Below, in pieces: positions 42,811 to 51,211 of a DNA stretch of 64,000 nt. This DNA comes from CAVRIA01 sp963721115. Its GTDB lineage: Bacteria; Desulfobacterota; Binatia; HRBIN30; CADEER01. The notes beneath the pieces were generated by a model. The model saw only the letters and a program-made list of their open reading frames with translations. It was not told the origin of the DNA and did not search any database. Made by a program: the position numbers and the translations under genes. How positions within the stretch are numbered: the first letter of the stretch is position 1; each line of letters begins with the position of its first letter. The DNA lies in the NCBI GenBank assembly GCA_963721115.1, contig CAVRIA010000004.1, positions 310,001 through 374,000 on the forward strand, given 5' to 3'.

Positions 42811-43627
42811 GACGCGCCTCGATTTGGACGCCGTCGAGTTCGGCTACGGACGCGAAGCGGTGATTCACGGCGTGTCGCTGGCGGTGGAGCGGGGGGAGTT
42901 CCTCGGCTTGATCGGTCCCAACGGGTCGGGGAAGTCGTCTCTGCTGCGTCTGATGAGCGGCACCGCGCATGCGTGGGCTGGGCGGGTACTGGTCGACGGC
43001 AGGCCGGTCGAATCGTACCGGCGCCGCGAGCTCAGCCGGCTGCTGGCCGTGGTGCCGCAGGAGACCGCGATCAACTTCCCGTTCTCCGTCACCGAGGTCG
43101 TTCTGTTCGGGCGCACGCCGCATCTCGGCGGCTTCGGCTTCGAGGGCGACGACGACCTGGAAGCGGCGCGGCGCGTCATGGAGCGGGCGGGGGTGACGCA
43201 CCTGGCCGGCCGGGCGATCACCGAGCTGAGCGGTGGCGAGAGGCAGCGCGTCATCCTCGCCCGGGCCCTGGCCCAGGAGCCGTCCGTCCTGCTGCTCGAC
43301 GAGCCGAGCGCCTTTCTCGACCTGCGCCACCAGGTCGAGATCTACGACCTGCTCGCCGACCTGCGGCGCGAAGGGCTGACCATCGTCACGGTGTCGCACG
43401 ACCTCAATCTGGCGGCGCTCTACTGCGATCGGGTCGTTCTGCTGCAGCAGGGACGCGTCGCCCGCGAGGGGAAGCCGGCCGAGGTGATGAACTACTCGAC
43501 GCTGACCGAGGTGTACGGCACCGAGGTCTACGTCTCGATGAACGACATCACCGGGACGCTGAACGTTCTGCCACTGAGCCGCGAGCACCGGGAACGCCTG
43601 CGCCGTCGCTTCCCGCGCCGCTCGTGA
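42803..43627 (+). CDS. btuD: Cobalamin ABC transporter ATP-binding protein BtuD
   Basis: A 274-residue ATPase of the iron/B12 class. Walker A is GPNGSGKSS, Q-loop VVPQET, signature LSGGERQR, Walker B VLLLDEPSAFLD, D-loop and switch histidine TVSHDLN. The C-terminal extension (VYGTEVYVSMNDITGTLNVL) is usual in FepC/BtuD. The start is an unusual TTG at 42803 that overlaps the btuC end by eight bases, with a GGGAGGGGGAG site before it. Confidence 0.92.
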   Translation: MTETRLDLDAVEFGYGREAVIHGVSLAVERGEFLGLIGPNGSGKSSLLRLMSGTAHAWAGRVLVDGRPVESYRRRELSRLLAVVPQETAINFPFSVTEVVLFGRTPHLGGFGFEGDDDLEAARRVMERAGVTHLAGRAITELSGGERQRVILARALAQEPSVLLLDEPSAFLDLRHQVEIYDLLADLRREGLTIVTVSHDLNLAALYCDRVVLLQQGRVAREGKPAEVMNYSTLTEVYGTEVYVSMNDITGTLNVLPLSREHRERLRRRFPRRS

Positions 43628-43648
43628 GGTCGCCGGCCGAGGGCTCGT

Positions 43649-43677
43649 TTGACTCGGTCTGGGGCCTGTGTTAGCGA
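43649..43677 (+). promoter_or_regulatory. Promoter of the nuo operon
   Basis: TTGACT (43649-43654), 17 bases, TAGCGA (43672-43677), about 30 bases before the nuoA ATG. The box pair repeats the pattern found before both riboswitches. Confidence 0.45.
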
Positions 43678-43707
43678 CCGAAAGAGAGAAAACTTCATCA
43701 AAATTCG

Positions 43708-44130
43708 ATGTATTTCCAATTCGCGAGTGTTCTCGTTTTCCTGATTCTGGGAGCCGTTCTCGTCGCCTTGATGACGGGTCTGAGCGCGCTTTTGCGTCCG
43801 AACAACCCGGAACCGTCGAAGCTGACGACTTACGAGTGCGGCGAGCCGCCGACTGGGAACGCCTGGATCAACTTCAACATCCGCTTCTATCTGGTCGCGC
43901 TCATCTTCGTCATCTTCGACGTCGAGGTGGCGTTCATGTACCCGGTGACGGTCGTCTTTCGCGGCTGGGTGTCGCGCGGCGAGGGGCTCTTCGCCTTCAC
44001 CGAGATTGCCATCTTCCTCGCCATTCTGTTCGCCGGCCTCGTCTACGTATGGGTGAAGCGCGATCTCGAGTGGTTGAAGAAGGTGCCGGCGTCGGATGCG
44101 GATGCACCCAAGATCCGCGAGGCGGCGTGA
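43708..44130 (+). CDS. nuoA: NADH-quinone oxidoreductase subunit A
   Basis: NuoA is a three-helix membrane subunit at the quinone-site end of complex I. The 140-residue protein has VLVFLILGAVLVALMTGLSA (helix 1), the loop signature TTYECGEPPTGNAWINFNIR, FYLVALIFVIFDVEVAFMYP (helix 2, with conserved Asp/Glu) and FTEIAIFLAILFAGLVYVW (helix 3). It opens an eleven-gene operon and is separated from nuoB by 19 bases. Confidence 0.97.
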   Translation: MYFQFASVLVFLILGAVLVALMTGLSALLRPNNPEPSKLTTYECGEPPTGNAWINFNIRFYLVALIFVIFDVEVAFMYPVTVVFRGWVSRGEGLFAFTEIAIFLAILFAGLVYVWVKRDLEWLKKVPASDADAPKIREAA

Positions 44131-44149
44131 GGGACGAGCGGAGAGACGA

Positions 44150-44656
44150 ATGTCGCTGATCAACTCTTCCCCGGAGTGGGTTCTGACGACCAAGGCCGAC
44201 GCCTTCCTCAACTGGACGCGCAAGTCGTCGGTGTGGTGGATGCTCTTCGGGCTGGCTTGCTGCGCGATCGAGCTCATGCAGACGCAGGGCCCGCGCGCCG
44301 ACGTCGACCGTTTCGGCGCGGCGCCGCGAGCGTCGCCGCGACAGTCGGACCTGATGGTCGTGGCGGGCACGTTGACCATGAAGATGGCGCTGCGCACGAA
44401 GGTCCTGTACGAGCAGATGCCGGAGCCCCGGTACGCCATCGCGATGGGGGCGTGCGCGAGCTGCGGGGGCTTGTTCCAGCTGGCGTATTCGGTGTGCGAC
44501 GGCGTGGACAAGGTGATTCCGGTCGATGTTTACGTACCCGGCTGCCCGCCGCGCCCCGAGGCGCTCACGGAGGGCATTCTCAAGCTGCAAGAGAAGATGA
44601 TGGCGGAAAACTGGCTGGTGCGGCGGAAGGTCGAGCCGGCGACGGCGACGGCGTAG
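44150..44656 (+). CDS. nuoB: NADH-quinone oxidoreductase subunit B
   Basis: NuoB carries iron-sulfur cluster N2 next to the quinone. The 168-residue protein has the four ligands in MLFGLACCAIELMQ (adjacent Cys pair), MGACASCGG and VPGCPPRPEAL. DVDRFGAAPRASPRQSDLMV is also typical. The ATG at 44150 was chosen because the frame upstream lies in the nuoA-nuoB spacer. Confidence 0.97.
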   Translation: MSLINSSPEWVLTTKADAFLNWTRKSSVWWMLFGLACCAIELMQTQGPRADVDRFGAAPRASPRQSDLMVVAGTLTMKMALRTKVLYEQMPEPRYAIAMGACASCGGLFQLAYSVCDGVDKVIPVDVYVPGCPPRPEALTEGILKLQEKMMAENWLVRRKVEPATATA

Positions 44657-44709
44657 GGCGATTCGATCCAATCTTCTCCACCCGATACGAACGGTTCCGG
44701 ATTTCTCAT

Positions 44710-45204
44710 ATGGACACGGCGGCGATCCACGAGCGCCTGAAGGGGCGCTTTGGCGAACGTGTAGGTGACGTCGATTTGGCGGCGAAGGACCCGTATGTCC
44801 TCGTCGACGCGGCGGCCATCCGCGACGTCTGCCAGTGGTTGCGGGATGATCCGGAGCAGCGTTTCGACAGCCTGTCCTGTCTGAGCGGCGTCGACTACAA
44901 GGACGCGGGCCACATCGAGGTGGTCTACCACCTCTACTCGTACTCGCAGCGGCAGCTCACCGTGCTCAAGGTGCGCGTGCCGCGCGACACGCCGAGCGTT
45001 CCCTCGGTCGAGGCGGTGTGGAAGGCGGCGGACTGGCACGAGCGCGAGATCTACGACCTGCTCGGCGTCGACTTCACCGGCCATCCGGATCTGCGCCGCC
45101 TGCTCCTGCCCGAGGACTGGGTCGGCCATCCGCTGCGCAAGGACTACGTCGAGCCCGAGGAGTACCACGGCATCAGCACGCGAAGGGAAAGCCTGCTGCG
45201 CTAG
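44710..45204 (+). CDS. nuoC: NADH-quinone oxidoreductase subunit C
   Basis: NuoC (30-kDa subunit) forms the peripheral arm with NuoD. The 164-residue protein shows RFDSLSCLSGVDYKDAGHIE, VVYHLYSYSQRQLTVLKVRV and WHEREIYDLLGVDFTGHPDL, with RRLLLPEDWVGHPLRKDY at the end. It is a separate gene, not the fused NuoCD of enterobacteria. Confidence 0.96.
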   Translation: MDTAAIHERLKGRFGERVGDVDLAAKDPYVLVDAAAIRDVCQWLRDDPEQRFDSLSCLSGVDYKDAGHIEVVYHLYSYSQRQLTVLKVRVPRDTPSVPSVEAVWKAADWHEREIYDLLGVDFTGHPDLRRLLLPEDWVGHPLRKDYVEPEEYHGISTRRESLLR

Positions 45205-45234
45205 CCGCGGCTGGCGAGGGCGAGGGGGAGTTTC

Positions 45235-46395
45235 ATGGGTCTGGCGGGGTTCGAAGTCGAAGTCGAACAGATCGGCAAGAGCGGCCTCGAGACCGAGGAG
45301 ATGACCCTCAACATGGGGCCGCAGCACCCGAGCACGCACGGTGTGCTGCGCTTCGTGGTCAAGGCCGACGGCGAGGTGATGCGCCAGGCGATTCCCGACG
45401 TCGGGTACCTGCATCGCTCGATCGAGAAGATCTCGGAGAAGGTCGGCTACCACGGGTTCATGCCGTACACCGACCGGGTGGACTACGTCGCTGCCATGTT
45501 CTGCAACCAGGGCTGGGCCATGGTGTCGGAGCGGCTGGCGGGAATCGAGGTGCCGAAGCGCGGCGAGTACTGCCGGGTCATCGCCGCGGAGCTGAACCGC
45601 ATCGCCAGCCACCTTCTGTCGGTCGGCACGATGGTGCTCGACATCGGGGCGATCACCCCGTTCTTCCACGCCTTCCGCGAGCGCGAGGTGGTCAACGACT
45701 TGCTCGAGGAGCTGTGCGGCTCGCGCCTGACCTACAACTACATGCGCATCGGCGGGACGGCGTGGGACCTGCCCCCCGGGTACATCGAGAGGGTCCTGGC
45801 CTTTCTCGACAAGCTCGAGCCCATGCTCGAAGAGTACGACGACCTGATCAGCGCCAACAAGATCTACATCGAGCGCTGCGCCAACGTCGCCGTGATCAGC
45901 GCCGAGGAGGCGATCGCCTACAATCTCGTCGGTCCCAACCTGCGCGCCTCGGGGGTGCGCTACGACGTGCGCCGCGACGAGCCCTACTCGGTGTATCCGG
46001 AGCTGGAATTCGACGTTCCGGTGGGAACCGGAGAGGTCGGCGTGGTCGGCGACAGCTTCGCCCGTTACGCGGTGCGTCTCCTGGAGATCCAGGAGAGCAT
46101 CAAGATCCTCCGTCAGTGCTTCGAGCAGATGCCCGCCGGGCCGGTGATCGCCAAGGTGCCGCGCAAGTTCAAGCCGCCGGCCGGCGATGCCTACGTGCGG
46201 GTGGAGAGCGCGCGCGGGGACATGGGATGGTACGCCGTGAGCGACGGTACGGAGTTCCCGTATCGCTGCAAGGTGCGAACCGGGTCCTTTGCCGCCATGA
46301 GCATCATCGAGAAGGTGAGCAGCGGGCTCATGCTCGCCGATCTGGTGACCGTGATCGCCAGCCTGGACATCGTCGCCCCGGAGGTCGACCGCTGA
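45235..46395 (+). CDS. nuoD: NADH-quinone oxidoreductase subunit D
   Basis: NuoD (49-kDa) lines the quinone cavity. The 386-residue protein shows LNMGPQHPSTHGVLRFVVKA with the quinone-binding histidine, DVGYLHRSIEKISE, RGEYCRVIAAELNRIASHLL, MRIGGTAWDLPPGYIERV and FAAMSIIEKVSSGLMLADLV, with an end DIVAPEVDR close to the expected terminal Asp-Arg. In most operons nuoE, nuoF and nuoG follow; here nuoH follows directly after 28 bases. Confidence 0.97.
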   Translation: MGLAGFEVEVEQIGKSGLETEEMTLNMGPQHPSTHGVLRFVVKADGEVMRQAIPDVGYLHRSIEKISEKVGYHGFMPYTDRVDYVAAMFCNQGWAMVSERLAGIEVPKRGEYCRVIAAELNRIASHLLSVGTMVLDIGAITPFFHAFREREVVNDLLEELCGSRLTYNYMRIGGTAWDLPPGYIERVLAFLDKLEPMLEEYDDLISANKIYIERCANVAVISAEEAIAYNLVGPNLRASGVRYDVRRDEPYSVYPELEFDVPVGTGEVGVVGDSFARYAVRLLEIQESIKILRQCFEQMPAGPVIAKVPRKFKPPAGDAYVRVESARGDMGWYAVSDGTEFPYRCKVRTGSFAAMSIIEKVSSGLMLADLVTVIASLDIVAPEVDR

Positions 46396-46423
46396 CCCGG
46401 CGCCGGGGGCGGTGGCAAGGACA

Positions 46424-47611
46424 ATGAAGGAATTCCTCGACAGCCTGATCGCGGCGGGCACCTTCGGCAGCCTCGATCCGCAACTCGTCTACGCGCTCGG
46501 GATCGTCGTCGCGGCGGCGATCGTCATCTTCGGCTTCGTCCTCACCGTGGCGGGCGTAACCACCTTCGTCGAGCGCCGCGTCTGGGCGCGCATCCAGTCG
46601 CGCATCGGCCCCAACCGGGTCGGGCCGCAGGGCAGCCTGCAGTGGCTGGCCGACGGCATCAAGCTCCTGATGAAGGAGCAGATCGTGCCGGAGGCGGCCG
46701 ATCCGCGCCTGTTCAAGCTGGCTCCCTACATCGTCACCATGGGCTTCGTCGCGGCGTTCGTGGTGATCCCGTTCAGCAGCGCCCTGATCGTCGCCGATCT
46801 GAACGTCGGCATTCTGTACCTGACGGCGGTGACCTCGCTGGTGGTGGTCGGGATCCTGATGGCGGGCTGGGCATCGAACAACAAGTGGTCGCTGATCGGC
46901 GGCATCCGCTCGGCGGCGCAGATCGTCAGCTACGAGATTCCCGCCGCCCTGTCGATCTTCCCGATCGTCCTGATCACCGGCACGCTCAGCATGCAGGGCA
47001 TCGTGCGCGCTCAGGGCTGGGCGCCGTGGGACTGGTTCATCTTCTACAACCCGTTCACCTTCCTCGCCTTCTTCCTGCTGTTCACCGCCCTGCTCGCGGA
47101 GGGGAACCGGACGCCGTTCGATCTGCCCGAGGCGGAGTCCGAGCTGGTCGCCGGGTTCGTCACCGAGTACACCGGGGCGCGCTATCTCTTCTTCTTCCTG
47201 GTGGAATGGGGAAATCTGTACGTCATCAGCGCCGTGATGGTGACCCTCTACCTGGGCGGCTGGCAGATCCCGTTCGACACCGGGAGCGCGGTGGCGAACA
47301 ACCTGCTCCAGTTCGTGACCTTCTTCGCCAAGGCCTACTTCGGCGTCATTCTGATCATGTGGATCCGTGCGACTTTGCCGCGCATCCGCGTCGATCAGCT
47401 GATGACCACCTGCTGGAAGTACATGGTGCCGCTCGCCTTCGTCGATTTCCTCGGCACCGCGCTGTGGGTGGTGGTCTTTCCGGACGGCAACGCCCCGGTG
47501 CGCTACCTGATGACCCTCCTCGGCTTCGGCATCCTCGGGTACTTCTTCTACCGCGTCTTCCACCACCTGCGGCGTTCCCGCCCGGTGTTGCTGCTCAGTC
47601 CCTTCTCGTGA
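46424..47611 (+). CDS. nuoH: NADH-quinone oxidoreductase subunit H
   Basis: NuoH links the quinone site to the membrane arm. The protein of about 395 residues has eight membrane helices and the signatures ERRVWARIQSRIGPNRVGPQ, LADGIKLLMKEQIVPEAADP, IRSAAQIVSYEIPAALSIFP, LLAEGNRTPFDLPEAESELV and GFVTEYTGARYLFFFLVEW. It has a somewhat longer N terminus than E. coli NuoH. ATG 46424 has AAGGA close before it; GTG 46412 is the alternative. Confidence 0.97.
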   Translation: MKEFLDSLIAAGTFGSLDPQLVYALGIVVAAAIVIFGFVLTVAGVTTFVERRVWARIQSRIGPNRVGPQGSLQWLADGIKLLMKEQIVPEAADPRLFKLAPYIVTMGFVAAFVVIPFSSALIVADLNVGILYLTAVTSLVVVGILMAGWASNNKWSLIGGIRSAAQIVSYEIPAALSIFPIVLITGTLSMQGIVRAQGWAPWDWFIFYNPFTFLAFFLLFTALLAEGNRTPFDLPEAESELVAGFVTEYTGARYLFFFLVEWGNLYVISAVMVTLYLGGWQIPFDTGSAVANNLLQFVTFFAKAYFGVILIMWIRATLPRIRVDQLMTTCWKYMVPLAFVDFLGTALWVVVFPDGNAPVRYLMTLLGFGILGYFFYRVFHHLRRSRPVLLLSPFS

Positions 47612-47680
47612 GGTGGAGCGTGATCTCGCGTCGAGCAGGCCGCGCGACGAAGGCCGAACTTGCCAAGGGAGAAGTGGCCG

Positions 47681-48268
47681 ATGCCTAACCTGATCGCCTC
47701 GTACGTCCGCAACATCGTGGACACTGCCACGACCGTGTTCGAGGGCATGGCGGTGACGTGCTCGCACTTCATCCGCAAACCTTCGACCGTGCAGTACCCG
47801 GACCGCACCGACCTCCGCGTCCAGGACACGCTGCCCTTCCGCTATCGCGGCATTCTCGAGGTCGACCTGGAGATCTGTACCGGCTGTCTCGCCTGCGAGC
47901 GCGCCTGTCCGATCGACTGCATCGTGATCGACGCGACCAAGGACAAGCAGACCAAGACGATGATCCTCAAGCGCTTCGACATCGACATCGCCAAGTGCAT
48001 GTACTGCGGCCTGTGCAGCGAGCCCTGCCCGACGGGATCGATTCACCACACCCCCGAGTTCGAGGGCGCCGACTACTCGCTGGAGAGCATGGTGCGTCAC
48101 TACGTGCGCGAGCCCGTGGCCGCGTACAAGCCGAAGAAGGTGGAGACCGATCCCGCCATCACGCCGATCCTGGAACGCGGCATGCGTTACCTGGAGGAGT
48201 TCGCCTCGCCGGACGACAATCCGCGGGAGAGCGCGCCGCAGGGCGACAAGGACGAGGCCGCGGCATGA
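47681..48268 (+). CDS. nuoI: NADH-quinone oxidoreductase subunit I
   Basis: NuoI carries two 4Fe-4S clusters (N6a, N6b). The 195-residue protein has two full ferredoxin motifs, CTGCLACERACP and CMYCGLCSEPCP, within RYRGILEVDLEICTGCLACE and FDIDIAKCMYCGLCSEPCPT. The N-terminal amphipathic helix (NLIASYVRNIVDTATTVFEG) is as expected. Its stop overlaps the nuoJ start (ATGA). Confidence 0.97.
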   Translation: MPNLIASYVRNIVDTATTVFEGMAVTCSHFIRKPSTVQYPDRTDLRVQDTLPFRYRGILEVDLEICTGCLACERACPIDCIVIDATKDKQTKTMILKRFDIDIAKCMYCGLCSEPCPTGSIHHTPEFEGADYSLESMVRHYVREPVAAYKPKKVETDPAITPILERGMRYLEEFASPDDNPRESAPQGDKDEAAA

Positions 48269-48780
48269 GCGACTTCTCCTTCTTCCCGATCGTCTTCTAC
48301 CTGATCGCGGCGGTCACCGTAGTGTCCGCCTTCGGAGTTGCGTTTTCGAACAATATCGTCTACTCCGCGTTCGCCTTGATGGGGACGTTGATGGGTGCCG
48401 CGGGGCTTTTCCTGCTCCTGGCCGCCGACTTCGTCGCCGTCGTTCAAGTCTTGATCTACGTGGGGGGAATCCTGGTCTTGACCCTGTTCGCGGTCATGCT
48501 GACCCATCGCATCGCCGACGTGCGGGTATCGAACCGCTCGCTCGGCCGCCTTCCGGCGCTGGTGGTCATCGGCGCGATCGGGGCCGTGATGCTGGTCGCC
48601 ATCGCGCAAGGGACGTGGCATCAGGTCGCACCGGGGGTGCCGCAGCCGACCACTTACGGCATCGGCGACGGCTTCCTGACCGATTACGTCCTCCCCTTCG
48701 AGCTCGCCTCGATGGTCCTGCTCGCCGCCCTCGTCGGCGCCGTGGTGCTGTCGCGCAAGGAAGTGAAGGGGGAGGCGTGA
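48265..48780 (+). CDS. nuoJ: NADH-quinone oxidoreductase subunit J
   Basis: A 171-residue subunit with five membrane helices: FFPIVFYLIAAVTVVSAFGV, NNIVYSAFALMGTLMGAAGL, FLLLAADFVAVVQVLIYVGG (with the pi-bulge helix and conserved Tyr-Gly-Gly) and ILVLTLFAVMLT. Start and end overlap nuoI and nuoK by four bases each. Confidence 0.95.
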   Translation: MSDFSFFPIVFYLIAAVTVVSAFGVAFSNNIVYSAFALMGTLMGAAGLFLLLAADFVAVVQVLIYVGGILVLTLFAVMLTHRIADVRVSNRSLGRLPALVVIGAIGAVMLVAIAQGTWHQVAPGVPQPTTYGIGDGFLTDYVLPFELASMVLLAALVGAVVLSRKEVKGEA

Positions 48781-49085
48781 CCGTCGGGCTCACTCACTTC
48801 CTGGTCGTCGGCCTGCTGGTCTTCCTGCTCGGGATGTACTGCGTGCTGACGCGGCGCAACGCCATCGGCATCCTGATGGGCGTCGAGCTCATCCTCAACT
48901 CGGCGAACATCAACTACCTGGCGTTCGCGCGCTACAGCTCGGGCAACTACGACGGCCAGGTGTTCGCCATCTTCGTCATCATGCTGGCCGCGGCCGAGGC
49001 CGCCATCGGGCTGGCCATCGTTCTCGGAATCTACCAGACGTTTCAGACCATCGACGTGGAAGCCACCGACGCCCTGCGCGGCTGA
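48777..49085 (+). CDS. nuoK: NADH-quinone oxidoreductase subunit K
   Basis: A three-helix, 102-residue subunit with the two conserved membrane glutamates in AIGILMGVELILNSANINYL (Glu of helix 2) and IMLAAAEAAIGLAIVLGIYQ (helix 3). GTG start at 48777, coupled to nuoJ. Confidence 0.96.
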   Translation: MTVGLTHFLVVGLLVFLLGMYCVLTRRNAIGILMGVELILNSANINYLAFARYSSGNYDGQVFAIFVIMLAAAEAAIGLAIVLGIYQTFQTIDVEATDALRG

Positions 49086-49116
49086 GTGGCGGTGAACGAC
49101 CTGGGCGAGCGCGACA

Positions 49117-51168
49117 ATGCATGAAGTGGTGATGGTGGGCTATCTGCGCTGGATCGTGCTCCTGCCGCTGTTGGGCGCGATTGTGAACGGCCTCCTGGGG
49201 GCGCCAATCCAGCGCGCGGCGGGAAAGCGCGCCATCAGCATCCTCGCCTGTACCCCGGTCGCCCTGGCGTTCGCGCTCGCGGTCTCCGGCTTCCTCCACC
49301 TGCGGGCCTTGGAGCCGGAGAGCCGGCTGATGATCGACCGGCTCTTCACCTGGTTGCACGTCGGCAGCCTCCACGTCGACGTGGCGTTCCAGCTCGACCC
49401 GCTGTCGGCCGTCATGATCCTGGTGGTGACCGGCGTCGGCGGCCTGATCCACTTCTACTCGGTCGGCTACATGCACGACGAGCCGGCGTATTGGCGCTAC
49501 TTCGCGTACCTGAACCTGTTCACCTTCGCCATGCTGACGCTGGTGCTGGCCGACAACCTGCTGCTGATGTTCGTCGGCTGGGAGGGCGTGGGGCTCTGTT
49601 CCTACGCTCTGATCGGTTTCTGGTACGCCGATCTGGCCAACGCCCGGGCCGGCAGCAAGGCCTTCATCGTCAACCGGGTCGGCGACTTCGGCTTCATGCT
49701 CGGGACCTTCCTGCTGTTCTGGACCCTGAGCGGTCTCGGGCATCCGACGCTGACCTTCCGCGAGATCGTCGAGTACGCGCCCCTCCTGCACGGCCAGATG
49801 TTCTGGGGATTCGCGACGGTGTCCTTGATCACGTTTCTGATGTTCATCGGCGCCACGGGAAAATCCGCGCAGATTCCCCTCTACGTCTGGCTGCCCGACG
49901 CCATGGCGGGCCCGACCCCGGTCAGCGCCCTGATCCACGCCGCCACCATGGTCACCGCCGGCGTCTACATGATCGCGCGGCTGAACGTCCTCTACTCGAT
50001 GTCGCCCGGGACGTTGACGATCATCGCCACCATCGGCGCCCTGACCGCTTTCTTCGCCGCCACCATCGGTACGGCGCAGTACGACATCAAGAAGGTACTG
50101 GCGTACTCCACCGTCAGCCAGCTCGGCTACATGTTCCTGGCGGTGGGCTCGGCCGCCTACGCGGCTGGCATCTTTCACTTGATGACGCACGCCTTCTTCA
50201 AGGCCTGCCTCTTCCTCGGCTCCGGCAGCGTCATCCACGCGATGCACCACGAGCAGGACATGCGCAAGATGGGCGGCCTCAAGCGCTGGATGCCGTACAC
50301 CTATTGGACCTTCCTGATCTCGACCGTGGCGATCTCGGGGATTCCCCCGACGGCCGGCTTCTTCTCCAAGGACGAGATCCTGTGGAAGTCGTTCTCGAGC
50401 GGGCACTACATTCTCTGGGCGCTCGGCTTCGCGGCGGCGGGAATCACCGCATTCTACATGTTCCGGCAGGTCTACATGACGTTCCACGGCGAATGCCGGG
50501 CAGACCATCACACCCAGGAGCACCTGCACGAGTCGCCGCTGATCATGACCGTGCCGCTGATGATCCTGGCGGGCCTTGCACTGGTCGCCGGCTTCCTCGG
50601 CGTGCCGCACGCGCTCGGCGGCGCGAACCAGTTCGAGCAGTGGCTCGATCCGGTGCTCGGCGGAGGGGCGATGGCGCACGGCGCGGTTCACGAGGCGCAC
50701 GCCGTGCAGCCGATCGAGTACCTCTTCATGTTGCTGTCGATCGGCATCGCGGCGGTCGGGATCCTGATCGCTCGCGCCATGTACCTGACCCGCACGCTCT
50801 CGCCGGACACGATCGCCGGCTCGGCGCAATGGCTGTATCGCTGGGTGTACAACAAGTACTACGTCGACGAGCTCTACCAGGTGGTGTTCGTCAACGGCCT
50901 CCTGGCCCTGACGCGGCTCGCCGCCCTCTTCGATCAGTACGTGGTCGACGGGATCGTCAACGGTGTGGCCCGAGTGACGGTCTTGGTGTCGGCGCTGGAC
51001 GGCCTCTTCGATCGCTACGTCATCGACGGGGCGGTGAACGGCGTCGCCGCCGTGGCGTCGTTTCTCGGCGGGCGGGCGCGCCGCCTGCAGACGGGAGGCA
51101 TCAACGCGTATCTGTACGTCATCGTCATCGCCGTCGTCGGCGTGATGGTGGCGAGGCTGATGGGGTAG
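49117..51168 (+). CDS. nuoL: NADH-quinone oxidoreductase subunit L
   Basis: The distal antiporter-like proton pump, 683 residues. Conserved: MHDEPAYWRYFAYLNLFTFA, LLLMFVGWEGVGLCSYALIG (with the essential glutamate), GATGKSAQIPLYVWLPDAMA, GPTPVSALIHAATMVTAGVY and LMTHAFFKACLFLGSGSVIH. The C-terminal part ends with a membrane anchor (LYVIVIAVVGVMVARLMG) after the long lateral helix. The region RLAALFDQYVVDGIVNGVAR is repeated as LFDRYVIDGAVNGVAAVAS. Confidence 0.97.
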   Translation: MHEVVMVGYLRWIVLLPLLGAIVNGLLGAPIQRAAGKRAISILACTPVALAFALAVSGFLHLRALEPESRLMIDRLFTWLHVGSLHVDVAFQLDPLSAVMILVVTGVGGLIHFYSVGYMHDEPAYWRYFAYLNLFTFAMLTLVLADNLLLMFVGWEGVGLCSYALIGFWYADLANARAGSKAFIVNRVGDFGFMLGTFLLFWTLSGLGHPTLTFREIVEYAPLLHGQMFWGFATVSLITFLMFIGATGKSAQIPLYVWLPDAMAGPTPVSALIHAATMVTAGVYMIARLNVLYSMSPGTLTIIATIGALTAFFAATIGTAQYDIKKVLAYSTVSQLGYMFLAVGSAAYAAGIFHLMTHAFFKACLFLGSGSVIHAMHHEQDMRKMGGLKRWMPYTYWTFLISTVAISGIPPTAGFFSKDEILWKSFSSGHYILWALGFAAAGITAFYMFRQVYMTFHGECRADHHTQEHLHESPLIMTVPLMILAGLALVAGFLGVPHALGGANQFEQWLDPVLGGGAMAHGAVHEAHAVQPIEYLFMLLSIGIAAVGILIARAMYLTRTLSPDTIAGSAQWLYRWVYNKYYVDELYQVVFVNGLLALTRLAALFDQYVVDGIVNGVARVTVLVSALDGLFDRYVIDGAVNGVAAVASFLGGRARRLQTGGINAYLYVIVIAVVGVMVARLMG

Positions 51169-51211
51169 GGCGCCGCGACCGTATCGTGGCGACCGACGGA
51201 GAGAGACAGGC

